Source of the DNA: a virus
Length of the DNA: 38,415 nt
Strand: one strand, 5' to 3'
IMG/VR virus record: IMGVR_UViG_3300008113_000300
Coordinates: 1-38,415 of that record
Shown here: positions 6,751 to 14,976 of the stretch, in pieces
How positions within the stretch are numbered: position 1 is the stretch's first letter
Layout of the letters: every line of letters starts with the position of its first letter
Translations under genes and position numbers: made by a program
The notes under the pieces: model-generated
The model's input: only the letters and a program-made list of their open reading frames with translations
Told to the model about the DNA's origin: nothing
Database searches by the model: none

Positions 6751-7194
6751 TTATTTTACCGTGGATCCTCTCAAGTAATCCTCCAGTGATATTCGACTTT
6801 TTACACCATATAGCATATGATCAACTGTCTGTATTGTTTGGTCTATGAATTTTCTGTGGCTTTCCACCAGTTCTATTTTCTCCGTGATCTCGGTAAGATC
6901 ACCTTCTATAAGAACAGTCTTCTCGGTAGAACCGTATCTAACATCATTGTTTTCTGAATAATGTCTTAACTTGTTAGCCTTATCTGATCTGTATCTTGAG
7001 GAAAGCTTAGATATAATGGATGCTAACTTATAGCTATATTCCAATAGAACCTGTCTGTTGCTAAACATATCCACCTGAGCTTTTGCTAGGGTTTTTATGT
7101 CCTTCATCTGTATAGCTAGAACCTGGACTTTCTCTTTCCACTCCGCTCTTTCGTTCTCAAATATCTTATTAAAATCTGTTTTTTCTGTTGACAT
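6751..7194 (-). CDS. uvsY: UvsY-like recombination mediator, 147 residues
   Basis: UvsY loads the UvsX recombinase onto gp32-coated single strands. The C-terminal half here matches its pattern: TEKTVLIEGDLTEITEKIEL resembles the T4 segment KTVLSADKDVLKVDTSLQYW, and TVDHMLYGVKSRISLEDYL resembles its CSGALDAIKSRGFAIKHI. The protein is nearly all helical and charged, with length 147 against 137 in T4. Its gene sits directly before uvsW, as in T4. The start codon overlaps the stop of the preceding gene in the string TAATG, a coupled arrangement. Identity is weak enough that I rely on order as well as motif; a generic coiled-coil protein is the alternative. Confidence 0.65.
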   Translation of the reverse strand: MSTEKTDFNKIFENERAEWKEKVQVLAIQMKDIKTLAKAQVDMFSNRQVLLEYSYKLASIISKLSSRYRSDKANKLRHYSENNDVRYGSTEKTVLIEGDLTEITEKIELVESHRKFIDQTIQTVDHMLYGVKSRISLEDYLRGSTVK

Positions 7195-7451
7195 TAGAAT
7201 AATTTTGGTTTGTCTTTTTTATTATTTCCGCTTCTTTTTTTAGGAAGCTCCACGGTTTTAGGTGTCTGATTTTTATTAAATTCTTTTTTAATCTTCGGTT
7301 CATCCACCGTGGGATCTCCGAAGTTTAAATCTATTTTATCCAGTCCCGTCTCTATAACCTTTATGGGAAATTTTAATTTCGGGATCTCGTCTCTCTTTAA
7401 TTCAAGCTCCCATGCATCAGTCAGATCTGAAACTGTCTTCTTGTTATTCAT
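7194..7451 (-). CDS. Hypothetical small protein between primase and uvsY, 85 residues
   Basis: Not recognised. The sequence is charged, with KTVSDLTDAWELELKRDE at the front and a Lys/Pro/Asn-rich tail (VELPKKRSGNNKKDKPKLF) that could bind nucleic acid. I chose the ATG at 7451 because it overlaps the primase stop in ATGAATAA, an 8-base overlap typical of coupled phage genes. An earlier ATG at 7481 would add MMYSTLDILS and overlap the primase gene by 38 bases. Its place within the recombination operon suggests a role with UvsY, UvsW or primase, comparable to the small accessory ORFs beside uvsW in T4. Confidence 0.6.
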   Translation of the reverse strand: MNNKKTVSDLTDAWELELKRDEIPKLKFPIKVIETGLDKIDLNFGDPTVDEPKIKKEFNKNQTPKTVELPKKRSGNNKKDKPKLF

Positions 7452-8508
7452 TGATAAAATATCTAAGGTCGAGTACATCATTTGTAAAGTAGTTATCTAA
7501 TCTCTTAATTTTCTTTCCTGTTGTTCTTAAATGGACAACGAGATCATTCAGATCCCATTTCCTATTTTTGCTTATATTATTCTCTTCCAGAAATTTACCC
7601 CAGTTAAAAACAGTGTGACCTTTACTTAATAGATCCATGGTTTTTTCTATCCCGGATTTATCCCAGTCATACCAATATTGTATATTATCAACTTCAAATG
7701 GGAATTTATTCTCCAACGAGCATAAACCCACTGAATTTTGCCAAAACCACGAATCCATGGGTCCTTCGAATATTGTTATCGTATTGGAGAAATCTAAAAC
7801 ACCCACACCAAATACATGGGATATTGGGTCTACCGCTCTGGCTTTTTCTAAAAATTCAGCATCAGTTACCTTTAGAAGCTTCTCATATATACCGCTTAGT
7901 TTATATGTGAAGTATTTCGGGGAGCCTTTTATAGCATTCATATTTCTAACCTGGAGTCCTATTATCTTATCGTCGGGTGTAAGATTGAATAGAAACAATC
8001 GTTCTCTCCTGTTGTCCCATGCAAGTTTCTTGTCTGTTTTTTGGCTTCTTCTGGTTACGTATCTTTGTATTTTAGATCCCCAGACTTCCTCGAGATTTAA
8101 CTGGCTCATAAACTTTGATCTATCTATAAGTATATCGCTTATGTCATTATCAAAGAAATAACTTATATCAACCTTTCCGTAAACATTCCTTCTCTTTCCC
8201 TTGTTCTCCTCCAGTATGCCCCTTACTTCTTCCCTCTCATCACCAGTAAATTTATTGTATAATGCGAAGTCTTTGAAAAAGGAAACAAAATCTTTGAATA
8301 TACCACATCCTCCATTGTAACATTTATAAGCTAGAGTATCAAGATAAAAATTTCCTCTCTTCTTTCTTGCATCATGAGAATCCCCACAATATGGACAAGA
8401 GAAATTTAATCTGGTTCCTGCCTTATAGATTATCTGTTTGGCTGGGTTACCCGAAAATTCCTTAGCTAAAGCTAATCTTATTATATCTTCTACTTTTTCT
8501 GGTTGCAT
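7444..8508 (-). CDS. DNA primase, T4 gp61-type, 354 residues
   Basis: Primase makes short RNA primers for lagging-strand synthesis with the replicative helicase. An N-terminal zinc-binding domain is visible as CPYC (Cys38, Cys41) and KCYNGGC (Cys63, Cys68). The catalytic Toprim domain shows IFEGPMDSW (Glu248, Asp252) and the metal-binding YDWDKSG (Asp281, Asp283). Length is close to the 342 residues of T4 gp61. The protein lacks a helicase domain, so a separate gp41-type helicase is expected elsewhere. The ATG at 8508 is only 13 bases after a strong terminator for the upstream ssb gene, so its transcript is either read-through or starts within ssb. Confidence 0.85.
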   Translation of the reverse strand: MQPEKVEDIIRLALAKEFSGNPAKQIIYKAGTRLNFSCPYCGDSHDARKKRGNFYLDTLAYKCYNGGCGIFKDFVSFFKDFALYNKFTGDEREEVRGILEENKGKRRNVYGKVDISYFFDNDISDILIDRSKFMSQLNLEEVWGSKIQRYVTRRSQKTDKKLAWDNRRERLFLFNLTPDDKIIGLQVRNMNAIKGSPKYFTYKLSGIYEKLLKVTDAEFLEKARAVDPISHVFGVGVLDFSNTITIFEGPMDSWFWQNSVGLCSLENKFPFEVDNIQYWYDWDKSGIEKTMDLLSKGHTVFNWGKFLEENNISKNRKWDLNDLVVHLRTTGKKIKRLDNYFTNDVLDLRYFINE

Positions 8509-8521
8509 AGGAATAAAAAAA

Positions 8522-8548
8522 GGGGCAGTTCTTCTAAGGAACTACCCC
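8522..8548 (-). terminator. Intrinsic terminator between ssb and primase genes
   Basis: On the minus strand the stem GGGGTAGTTC pairs with GAACTGCCCC around a 7-base loop, then runs into TTTTTTTATT. The single imperfect position is a G-U wobble on the minus-strand RNA but an A-C mismatch on the plus strand, so the hairpin is built for minus-strand transcripts. It begins 16 bases after the ssb stop. Confidence 0.88.
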
Positions 8549-8564
8549 CATTATTGTTTATCTA

Positions 8565-9554
8565 TTAAAGATCGTTATATAGATCCTCTAAAGACGATGA
8601 ACTATTGCTTGATTGAGATGAAGATTCCTCCCTCTCCACGTGACCAGCAACTTTAGTTTGATTCACTTCAGCATATAATTCAGATTCTGAATTTTGCTTA
8701 GCTGCAGGAGCTGATTGTTGCACAGGAGCTGATTGGGTTGGAGCTGGTCTAGAGCTAGAAGTAGCAACACCTCCAACAATCTCGTTAATAAGTCTTTGCT
8801 CAGGAACTGTGTTCTTGATAACGGTGATAACTTTTTCAGTTACATCATCGTCCCAATCCTTATAATCAAAGCTAGTTAGATTTTTAGGACCTTCGTTTAA
8901 GTAAGTTAATACCGTATCCATGTCCTCTTTGGTTTTCTTCATTGGAGCACCATTAACTCTAATTGATGTTTTCTCTCCAACGAAAGAGCAAAGATCGTAG
9001 TTGTTCCACTCTCCAACTTTTCTAACACTTACTGCAAACTCACGTCCTTCGAAAAGATCAAATGGGTTACATGCATCACCATATTCTGGCTGTAATTGTG
9101 CCTCTATCATATCATTCAATTTCTTACCGAATTTGAAGATCATGATTTTACCCTCCAATTCAGGTTTGTTTTTATCCTGTACGATTTGGATAAGGGAATA
9201 GAAATCCTCTTTTCTAGCAAATTTCTTAGATAACTCCTGATCAGCAGCAGAGTGTGAATTCTTAAGTTTCCAGAAAAGATCTTTTAGAATAGATTTTTTA
9301 CCCACTGTTGAAGGGCAATCTACAGAAAAACCATCACCTGATACAGGATCATTCAAGTACACATAGTATTTGTGAACTTTAGATTTTGATGGTTCAGCTG
9401 GGTTTGGTACGAATCTAATTAAAGATTTGTAAACTCCGTCCTTTCCGTCTTCCGGATAAGGTTTGTAAAATTCAAGGTCTTTTCCACCACCTTGTTGAGC
9501 GGTTTTCGTTACGAACGCTTCTGCGTCCAAATTGAAGATGTCTAAATTACTCAT
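8565..9554 (-). CDS. Single-stranded DNA binding protein, T4 gp32-type, 329 residues
   Basis: gp32-type SSB coats single strands during replication, repair and recombination and contacts the polymerase, primase and UvsY machinery. The core block DFYSLIQIVQDKNKPELEGK followed by IMIFKFGKKLNDMIEAQ is characteristic of the OB fold of gp32 proteins. The C-terminus is a Ser/Glu-rich acidic tail (REESSSQSSNSSSSLEDLY) preceded by a Pro/Gln/Ala-rich linker, as expected for partner binding. The zinc site looks reduced: only His61 and Cys80 are present where T4 gp32 has His64, Cys77, Cys87 and Cys90. Length is 329 against 301 in T4. A repeat-rich A-tract leader precedes it, and a strong terminator follows it. 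Confidence 0.87.
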   Translation of the reverse strand: MSNLDIFNLDAEAFVTKTAQQGGGKDLEFYKPYPEDGKDGVYKSLIRFVPNPAEPSKSKVHKYYVYLNDPVSGDGFSVDCPSTVGKKSILKDLFWKLKNSHSAADQELSKKFARKEDFYSLIQIVQDKNKPELEGKIMIFKFGKKLNDMIEAQLQPEYGDACNPFDLFEGREFAVSVRKVGEWNNYDLCSFVGEKTSIRVNGAPMKKTKEDMDTVLTYLNEGPKNLTSFDYKDWDDDVTEKVITVIKNTVPEQRLINEIVGGVATSSSRPAPTQSAPVQQSAPAAKQNSESELYAEVNQTKVAGHVEREESSSQSSNSSSSLEDLYNDL

Positions 9555-9628
9555 AATTGTTTTTTAATTTTAATTTTTACTTTTTGTTTACTTTTTGTTT
9601 CTCTTGATTTTTGATTTATTTTTGATTT
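9555..9628 (-). promoter_or_regulatory. Repeat-rich unstructured leader of the ssb gene, possible autogenous operator
   Basis: On the minus strand two tandem pairs of 11-mers precede the ATG: AAATCAAAAAT twice (9607-9628) and AAACAAAAAGT twice (9579-9600), followed by AAAATTAAAATTAAAAAA. The region is nearly free of G and C and cannot fold. T4 gene 32 has a comparable AU-rich repeated leader on which gp32 assembles to repress its own translation. The first pair overlaps the stop codon of the isomerase gene. Operator function is inference. Confidence 0.5.
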
Positions 9629-10215
9629 ATTAATTTTTCCTCTATCATGTTGATCAAGGAATGTATTATTTTTATATGTAGTTCTTGTATACGATCCGCA
9701 TATCTATTTGAAGGGGTTTTTATGAAAACATCCACTAAGTCCTCGTAGTCGACTTGTAAATCGCCCTCACAGTCGGATGTAAGAATAACAACCATCATAT
9801 TCTTTCTTCTAGCCTCTAGACACCCGCAAATGATGTTCTCGGAATTACCCGATGTGGTAATACCAAAGAAAACGTCTCCTGAATTTCCTAGAGCCTCAAT
9901 GTATCTTGAAAAAATGTGTTTGAATCCATAATCATTACCCACACATGTGATATGGGATGGATCCGATATAGAAACTGCTGCTAGGCCTTTTCTATTATTT
10001 CGATATCTTCCACTAAGCTCCTCAGCAAAGTGCATAGCATCACACATAGATCCCCCATTTCCTGCGGAGATGATCTTGTTTCCTGATTCTAAAGATGTAA
10101 TGATTATTTCGGCTGCCTCTACTACCGAGTTTAGATAATCGGTGTTTGTAGAAAAATCTCTTAATATATCAGAGGCTTCCTGTAAGTGCTGGTTTAAGAT
10201 TTCCTTTAATTCCAT
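9616..10215 (-). CDS. gmhA: Sedoheptulose-7-phosphate isomerase (GmhA-type), 199 residues
   Basis: GmhA converts sedoheptulose 7-phosphate to D-glycero-D-manno-heptose 7-phosphate, the first step to ADP-heptose or GDP-heptose. The sequence follows E. coli GmhA closely: GNGGSMCDAMHFAEELSGRY (metal/catalytic His62 and Glu66, matching His61 and Glu65), then ITCVGNDYGF, ITTSGNSENI (phosphate loop) and YADRIQELHIKIIH with the catalytic His180. Length 199 against 192. The active site looks complete. It overlaps the resolvase gene by 47 bases and has an AAAGGAAAATT ribosome-binding region before its ATG. The context is replication, not glycan synthesis; no other heptose gene is in the window, so later steps would need host or distant phage enzymes. 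Confidence 0.88.
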   Translation of the reverse strand: MELKEILNQHLQEASDILRDFSTNTDYLNSVVEAAEIIITSLESGNKIISAGNGGSMCDAMHFAEELSGRYRNNRKGLAAVSISDPSHITCVGNDYGFKHIFSRYIEALGNSGDVFFGITTSGNSENIICGCLEARRKNMMVVILTSDCEGDLQVDYEDLVDVFIKTPSNRYADRIQELHIKIIHSLINMIEEKLINQK

Positions 10216-10885
10216 AATTTTCCTTTAATTCTTTTAATTCTTCTTTTAAATACAATGTTATCCAAGTTGCGTCCACGATATCATCAATTGGTTTGTTAAC
10301 CACCTTAGATGGTGTTATCCACTCGGTCTTGTTGATTTCTAATATATTACTGAAGTTTATCAAATTTGTTTCATCTTCTCTGAAATTACAGAGAACATTA
10401 TATAATTCATCCTTCTTAGCATTTCCTTTAATTGCGAACTTCTTTATCGATGTTGGTGAAAATACATGAAATTTCTCGACACCTATTCTATCTATTATTC
10501 TCTTTCTAAGTAGTGCTGTTGCCATAGATATGTCTATTAGTGCATTACCATTAGATGAGAAGCTTAATCCCTCCATAGCAACATAGAAATCATTGTCGCC
10601 CATGATCTCCAATATATTATCCCATAAGGTATCAACTATTTCCTGGAAATAAACTATCTTTATTCTTTCCCTACCAGTGTAATCCTCTGGTAGATCCTTT
10701 TTATCGATAAAGTATAATTTAAAATCATCCTCAGAATCAAGTATTGAAAAAGGCTTCTTAGCATTTTTCATAAGGGATTCGGGTTTTCTGTCAGATCTTG
10801 TTAAAGATCCCCATATGTAATTACCATTTTTAAAACAACAAAAAGCAGGGGAATTTAATGAAAAGTCTATTCCGACTAAATTCAT
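10169..10885 (-). CDS. RuvC-like Holliday-junction resolvase, 238 residues
   Basis: The RNase H-like fold is marked by VGIDFSLNSPA (Asp7), YVAMEGLSF (Glu105), a basic junction-binding stretch FSPTSIKKFAIKGNAKKDE, and IDDIVDATWI (Asp202/Asp205). These four parts occur in RuvC-type resolvases in this order. It would cut branched DNA made during replication and recombination before packaging; in T4 endonuclease VII (gp49) does this with an unrelated fold. No gp49-like gene is in the window. Length exceeds bacterial RuvC (about 170) through an insert near residues 30-80. The gene begins an operon with gmhA and ssb. The family call is good, the exact substrate less so. Confidence 0.72.
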   Translation of the reverse strand: MNLVGIDFSLNSPAFCCFKNGNYIWGSLTRSDRKPESLMKNAKKPFSILDSEDDFKLYFIDKKDLPEDYTGRERIKIVYFQEIVDTLWDNILEIMGDNDFYVAMEGLSFSSNGNALIDISMATALLRKRIIDRIGVEKFHVFSPTSIKKFAIKGNAKKDELYNVLCNFREDETNLINFSNILEINKTEWITPSKVVNKPIDDIVDATWITLYLKEELKELKENYGIKGNLKPALTGSL

Positions 10886-10902
10886 AAATGTTTATTTAGG
10901 GA

Positions 10903-11139
10903 TTAAATACTCGCGCTTACCTTCTGTCCTGTACTTCCTGTGTAACCATAAACCTTAGAAAGTTTATCGTAACATTTTTTCATCTGATCGTCAGATAAAC
11001 AGTTTACAATGTCATTTAAAACTCTTTGATCATTACCAGAAGCAGCAACCAATAGGTTTTTCATATGATCTTTCTCGCTATATAAAGCCTGACCATATTT
11101 CATTTCATTCAATTCTTTTAAGTTTGTAAATGTTTTCAT
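10903..11139 (-). CDS. Hypothetical protein, 78 residues
   Basis: Not recognised. The start MKTFTNLKELNEMKYGQ loosely resembles the possible capsid-targeting tag of the left-hand block (F near residue 4, E at 12), but lacks the second Phe. The rest is a small helical protein (NDIVNCLSDDQMKKCYDKLSK) with two Cys and a Gly/Ser/Thr tail. It is preceded by an A-rich leader (AAACAAAACAACAAT) and a GATATATA element 19 bases upstream, so it may open the replication operon that follows. Confidence 0.6.
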   Translation of the reverse strand: MKTFTNLKELNEMKYGQALYSEKDHMKNLLVAASGNDQRVLNDIVNCLSDDQMKKCYDKLSKVYGYTGSTGQKVSASI

Positions 11140-11158
11140 ATTGTTGTTTTGTTTAATG

Positions 11159-11166
11159 TATATATC
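11159..11166 (-). promoter_or_regulatory. Possible promoter element GATATATA
   Basis: The minus strand reads AATAAGATATATACATTAAAC, with GATATATA 19 bases before the ATG at 11139 and immediately after the stop codon (TAA) of the upstream gene. It marks the change from structural to replication genes, a sensible place for a promoter. Support is positional and by recurrence. Confidence 0.35.
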
Positions 11167-11715
11167 TTATTTAGCTTCTAAAACTATATCTATATAGTTT
11201 GCTTTAAAGCCAACATTAAATGATGTTGGTTGTGGTGCATTAGAAGTATACGATAACTCCAATTCCGAGAATGAAGTTAATATAACCTCCTGGAATTTTA
11301 GTGAAGTAACTATATTTCCCTCGTTGTCCATTATTCTAACTGGTAAATCCTGTATAAATACCTGTGGATTCTCAAAGTTTAAAAAATGCAATATCGTATC
11401 AAGCATTATAAAATAATTTATAAATCCATCAACAGTTTTAAATTGAATTTGAAATTCCTTGGCAAATAATTCCTGGACAGGTGTAGAACTTTTATAATTT
11501 ATCTTTTTACCCAAGTTTCTTACTTGCTCAACGCTATCCATAGTCATACTAGGAAATCCTATCGATCTTATCGTGCTATTTATATATTGTGCAACAGTAT
11601 CAAAAGGTATAGGCTGCTTCTTTAAATATGGCATATATTTATCAACAACGGTATCCGGAAAGAATCCCCTCGGAAATACGAAATAAAAACTATTAGATTT
11701 TGGGTTTAATAACAT
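11167..11715 (-). CDS. Putative tail-tube-fold virion protein, 182 residues
   Basis: A small beta-rich protein. The pattern VQELFAKEFQIQFKTVDGFI, then VRIMDNEGNIVTSLKF, then ILTSFSELELSYTSN, ending FNVGFKANYIDIVLEAK resembles the fold of tail-tube and tube-initiator proteins (gp19, gp54 type): an early strand, a helix, a kinked strand pair and a closing strand. This is by shape of the sequence, not clear identity. It follows a 780-residue structural gene by 43 bases and is the last of the large structural operon. Alternatives are a neck or tail-completion protein. Confidence 0.5.
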   Translation of the reverse strand: MLLNPKSNSFYFVFPRGFFPDTVVDKYMPYLKKQPIPFDTVAQYINSTIRSIGFPSMTMDSVEQVRNLGKKINYKSSTPVQELFAKEFQIQFKTVDGFINYFIMLDTILHFLNFENPQVFIQDLPVRIMDNEGNIVTSLKFQEVILTSFSELELSYTSNAPQPTSFNVGFKANYIDIVLEAK

Positions 11716-11758
11716 TATACTATTATTGGATTTATTTTATTGTTCTATCGAGTTAATC

Positions 11759-14101
11759 TTATGGAAGTACATCTAAAACATTGGAGAATAATCCGCTACC
11801 ACCAAATCCACCTCTAAGTTTGAGTAAACTGGCTGGTGCTAATATTCCCTTAGCAGCCTTTATAAATTGATTCCTAGTTAATCCCGGATATTTTATATAA
11901 CCAGGTTTTCCTGGAGTCAAGAAATAGGTTATTATAGTTTGGTCCGCCCATTTGGTAGCTTTATACCCAGCAATTTCCGCACTTAGAGCAGCTATCAATG
12001 CTGACCCAACAAGCGAAGGTGTTGATTGACCGCCAGCAGATCCTATTGGTCCTATTCCAGATGTGGAACTTAATGGTTCCAAGTTTTTAATTATGGATGC
12101 TGGTGCTTCGATTACACCGATACCAACATTGCTGCTTGACAATGCAACAGGAGCTGCTGTTGCACCAGTTGATCCGGTAATTATATCTGCTTCACCTTGT
12201 TTTTTCCAATATCCCCAATACATAACTGAGTTAGAATTATTCGAAGGCAATAATATATTATTGGCAGGTATATTAACATAATTATTAGTCCCTTTAACAG
12301 CAGCTGATTCCGCTCTTCTTTTCGAAATAACCGCTTCCAATCTTTTCTCTAAAACATTTGATGTCACACCAGCATTAACTGAAACAACGTCCTTAGCGGT
12401 TGCTGTGCTTGTTGCTACGTTTATTGATGTGCCGTTTGTAATAAAGAATCTTCTGTCATTAATCTGCAATATTTTAGTTGCTATTGATTCGTCTATTTTA
12501 AAAGCAAGCTCGCCTAATGCAGGATTTGCTATATTCTTATCATCCAATGCAGGTACCTGTATTTTATTACCAATCGGATCAACAAAGGATATATTAAATT
12601 GTCCGGAACTACTTAGATCAATGGGAATAGGATCCGACGATGGTCCGCTCTTAACAAATTTTAGTTTGTAATAATTATCGAAAGGTGATATAGATATTGT
12701 CAGCTTACCCGTTCCATATGCGGTAACCTGTTCAGCACCTGTATCTATTTGTAAAGTGTTATTGGTAAAATTTAGGTTGTTTACTGATGCAGTAACGTAA
12801 TTTTGATCTATAAATACATTGGTATATTTAATAATCTCTTTTGGAGCTATTGTGTTTCCTGACACTGTTATCGTTGGCTGCGAGTATATTCTATTATAAA
12901 TCTTCTGTACCTGAGGAAATGTACTTAATCTAATAGGAGTTATTGACGTTCCCCATTGTCCAGGGTTAACCGAGGTGTAACTAGATATTCTAATTGTTCT
13001 GCTCTGATCTGAGTTATTTATCAGGGACATTGTGTATCTAAGGGTAAAACTAGAGGAAACCGCAGCATTTCTAACTATCGGTCTATAGTAATTTGGCATA
13101 TCGTATGCTGTTGTTTGTATAGACTGAAACCCAGATGTCTGTATTAGTGCCGCACCAATCTGCTCAAGAACCTCTATCTGATGACTTATATAATATGAGT
13201 TACCTAGTGAGTTCTGGAATAATATAAAATCCTCAACAAATCCCTCGTTATCAGTGGCATAATATTCAAAAAATTGTCCCTTTTCTGACTCCTTAATTGT
13301 TGCACCTATATTAGCAAATTGATCTTCTTGCTCTAGTGAAAGAACCGCTATTCTAGCACAGTTATATCTTAAATATCCAGCATAATCCACTGTATCTTGT
13401 ACTTGCCATGCTGTAATTCTAAGCGGAGCACCATATATAAATCCGGTACCACTCGAACTAATTAACGAGGCCAATGTTTCAGGTTTAAAAACTGCGGAAG
13501 CTGCAAGATACTTGTCATTCATATCCTTCAGATTCGGCAATTTTATCTCAAAATATTTGTCATAAATATTTGATCCTATTGTTACTGGATTTGGATTAAG
13601 ATAATAGTCTTGCTCCGTCCCCTTTTTAATAAGAATTTGTGATGCAGTAACAAATTCCAAATTCTGATCCTGATACTCAACGGACATTATTAATCCGTCT
13701 ATATTACCAAGATTGTATCCAGCTCTAATATGGTATCTAACAGTGTCATATACGACCAGGAGATTGGAAGGAAATACTATAGGTAAATCAACGGTATTAG
13801 TTAACTCCTCCGAATAATCATTAAAGGGTATAATCAGATTCGCATCAAGTGTAACAAAGGAACTTTCATTTATTCTAACAACATTATTTTCTGTAGTATT
13901 ATGTGTTATTGAATAATTCGCCGATTTATTAAAAACCTGTACAGCATTACTTCTATACCCATTTATAAGTTTATCATATCCGACCACACTGCTTCCAGTA
14001 TTAACAAAATGTGTCTCTGGTGTTGGTTGATCAGCATACATGTACTCCATTAAAAGATATGGAGTGATCTGAACGTATTTGGATGATGTAGTAAATGCCA
14101 T
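11759..14101 (-). CDS. Large beta-rich virion structural protein, 780 residues
   Basis: Not recognised by family. The protein starts MAFTTSSKYVQITPYLLMEY and is rich in Asn, Ser, Thr and Tyr with short hydrophobic strands, as in baseplate and fibre proteins. Residues about 560-620 have a charged helical segment (VLEKRLEAVISKRRAESAA). The C-terminus has Gly/Ser/Ala-rich stretches (SSTSGIGPIGSAGGQSTPS) followed by a more compact end with a helix. There is no signal peptide. Position between the spanin-like gene and the tube-like gene suggests a tail or baseplate part. A tail sheath was considered but the length and composition do not fit. Confidence 0.6.
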   Translation of the reverse strand: MAFTTSSKYVQITPYLLMEYMYADQPTPETHFVNTGSSVVGYDKLINGYRSNAVQVFNKSANYSITHNTTENNVVRINESSFVTLDANLIIPFNDYSEELTNTVDLPIVFPSNLLVVYDTVRYHIRAGYNLGNIDGLIMSVEYQDQNLEFVTASQILIKKGTEQDYYLNPNPVTIGSNIYDKYFEIKLPNLKDMNDKYLAASAVFKPETLASLISSSGTGFIYGAPLRITAWQVQDTVDYAGYLRYNCARIAVLSLEQEDQFANIGATIKESEKGQFFEYYATDNEGFVEDFILFQNSLGNSYYISHQIEVLEQIGAALIQTSGFQSIQTTAYDMPNYYRPIVRNAAVSSSFTLRYTMSLINNSDQSRTIRISSYTSVNPGQWGTSITPIRLSTFPQVQKIYNRIYSQPTITVSGNTIAPKEIIKYTNVFIDQNYVTASVNNLNFTNNTLQIDTGAEQVTAYGTGKLTISISPFDNYYKLKFVKSGPSSDPIPIDLSSSGQFNISFVDPIGNKIQVPALDDKNIANPALGELAFKIDESIATKILQINDRRFFITNGTSINVATSTATAKDVVSVNAGVTSNVLEKRLEAVISKRRAESAAVKGTNNYVNIPANNILLPSNNSNSVMYWGYWKKQGEADIITGSTGATAAPVALSSSNVGIGVIEAPASIIKNLEPLSSTSGIGPIGSAGGQSTPSLVGSALIAALSAEIAGYKATKWADQTIITYFLTPGKPGYIKYPGLTRNQFIKAAKGILAPASLLKLRGGFGGSGLFSNVLDVLP

Positions 14102-14109
14102 TTTTTATC

Positions 14110-14976
14110 TTATTTTCCGAATTGTAAAAATTTTGGTGAGTAGTGTATACCAGCACCGATATAAAATCCAGGTGTTATTCCAGTGCTTGATCCGGAAAGT
14201 CCGTATCCAACCTGTATTCCCAGACCAAATTCCTTTCTAGCAGCTTTTAAAGCTTTTCTAGTATCCGGACTATCCGTTATATCAAAAGAATTTATATCAT
14301 TGAAAGTTAGTCCAGGATAGGTTGTACTCACCCTAGTCATCATTCTTTTCGTTTTAGGATCTCTATAAATTCCAGTTGTTATGTCAATATTCTGCTCCAT
14401 CAAAAGGGAGGTTAATCCCGGAACAATGGAAGCTACATATTTAGTCGGATCTGATGGATTAGCCTGCAGATTTATAACATATGGTGTTTTCCCTGTTATT
14501 TTCAATTTATTATTTCCTGTCATTTGAGGATTATGTACAAAGTTTATTGACTCATCACCATTAGGATCTTTAACTATCGTGGATGCTACATTAACGCTGT
14601 CTCTAATCTCCGTTACCACATTAATGACCGAATTTGGCGTATTTCCTCTTCCGTTAGATTTAAGATCCAATTGCGCAATCAAATCTTTTTGTTCCTTGGA
14701 AAGTTCTGATGCTTTAAGCTCGTACGTGGCTTTTTCCTGTATTATGTGTCCCAACTCGTTCTTGATAGTTCTCACACTATCAAGTGATGCAAGATAATTA
14801 TTGTGCTCTCTTAAAGCCTCAGCTTTAGCATGGTCTGCCTCTCCACATTGTTTTAATGTAAGCATAATCATAACTACGATTACACTCAATAGGAAAAATC
14901 TATTACCGAATAGATCTGATGCCTTGCCTAGGATTTGTTTTGCCTTTCCTAGATTTTCTTTATTGATGTATTTCAT
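14110..14976 (-). CDS. Membrane-anchored, spanin-like protein with a C-terminal outer-membrane-type segment, 288 residues
   Basis: An N-terminal transmembrane helix is evident (FFLLSVIVVMIMLTL, about residues 27-41) after a basic cytoplasmic start, followed by a long helical, Glu/Lys-rich segment (about 46-105). A beta-containing domain follows, and the C-terminus GLGIQVGYGLSG plus GITPGFYIGAGIHYSPKFL looks like the last hairpin of a Bacteroidota outer-membrane barrel or DUF6808-type protein. This layout, inner-membrane anchor plus periplasmic coil plus outer-membrane-like end, suits a single-protein spanin that joins the membranes during lysis. Its neighbour is a small coiled-coil protein (17-base overlap). 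The lysis role is inference; a structural or adhesion role is possible. Confidence 0.55.
   Translation of the reverse strand: MKYINKENLGKAKQILGKASDLFGNRFFLLSVIVVMIMLTLKQCGEADHAKAEALREHNNYLASLDSVRTIKNELGHIIQEKATYELKASELSKEQKDLIAQLDLKSNGRGNTPNSVINVVTEIRDSVNVASTIVKDPNGDESINFVHNPQMTGNNKLKITGKTPYVINLQANPSDPTKYVASIVPGLTSLLMEQNIDITTGIYRDPKTKRMMTRVSTTYPGLTFNDINSFDITDSPDTRKALKAARKEFGLGIQVGYGLSGSSTGITPGFYIGAGIHYSPKFLQFGK

Noticed and set aside
11759-14101. Tail sheath protein
   Set aside because: Lacks the compact sheath C-terminal domain pattern, is rather long, and lies between accessory-type genes; kept as a generic structural protein.
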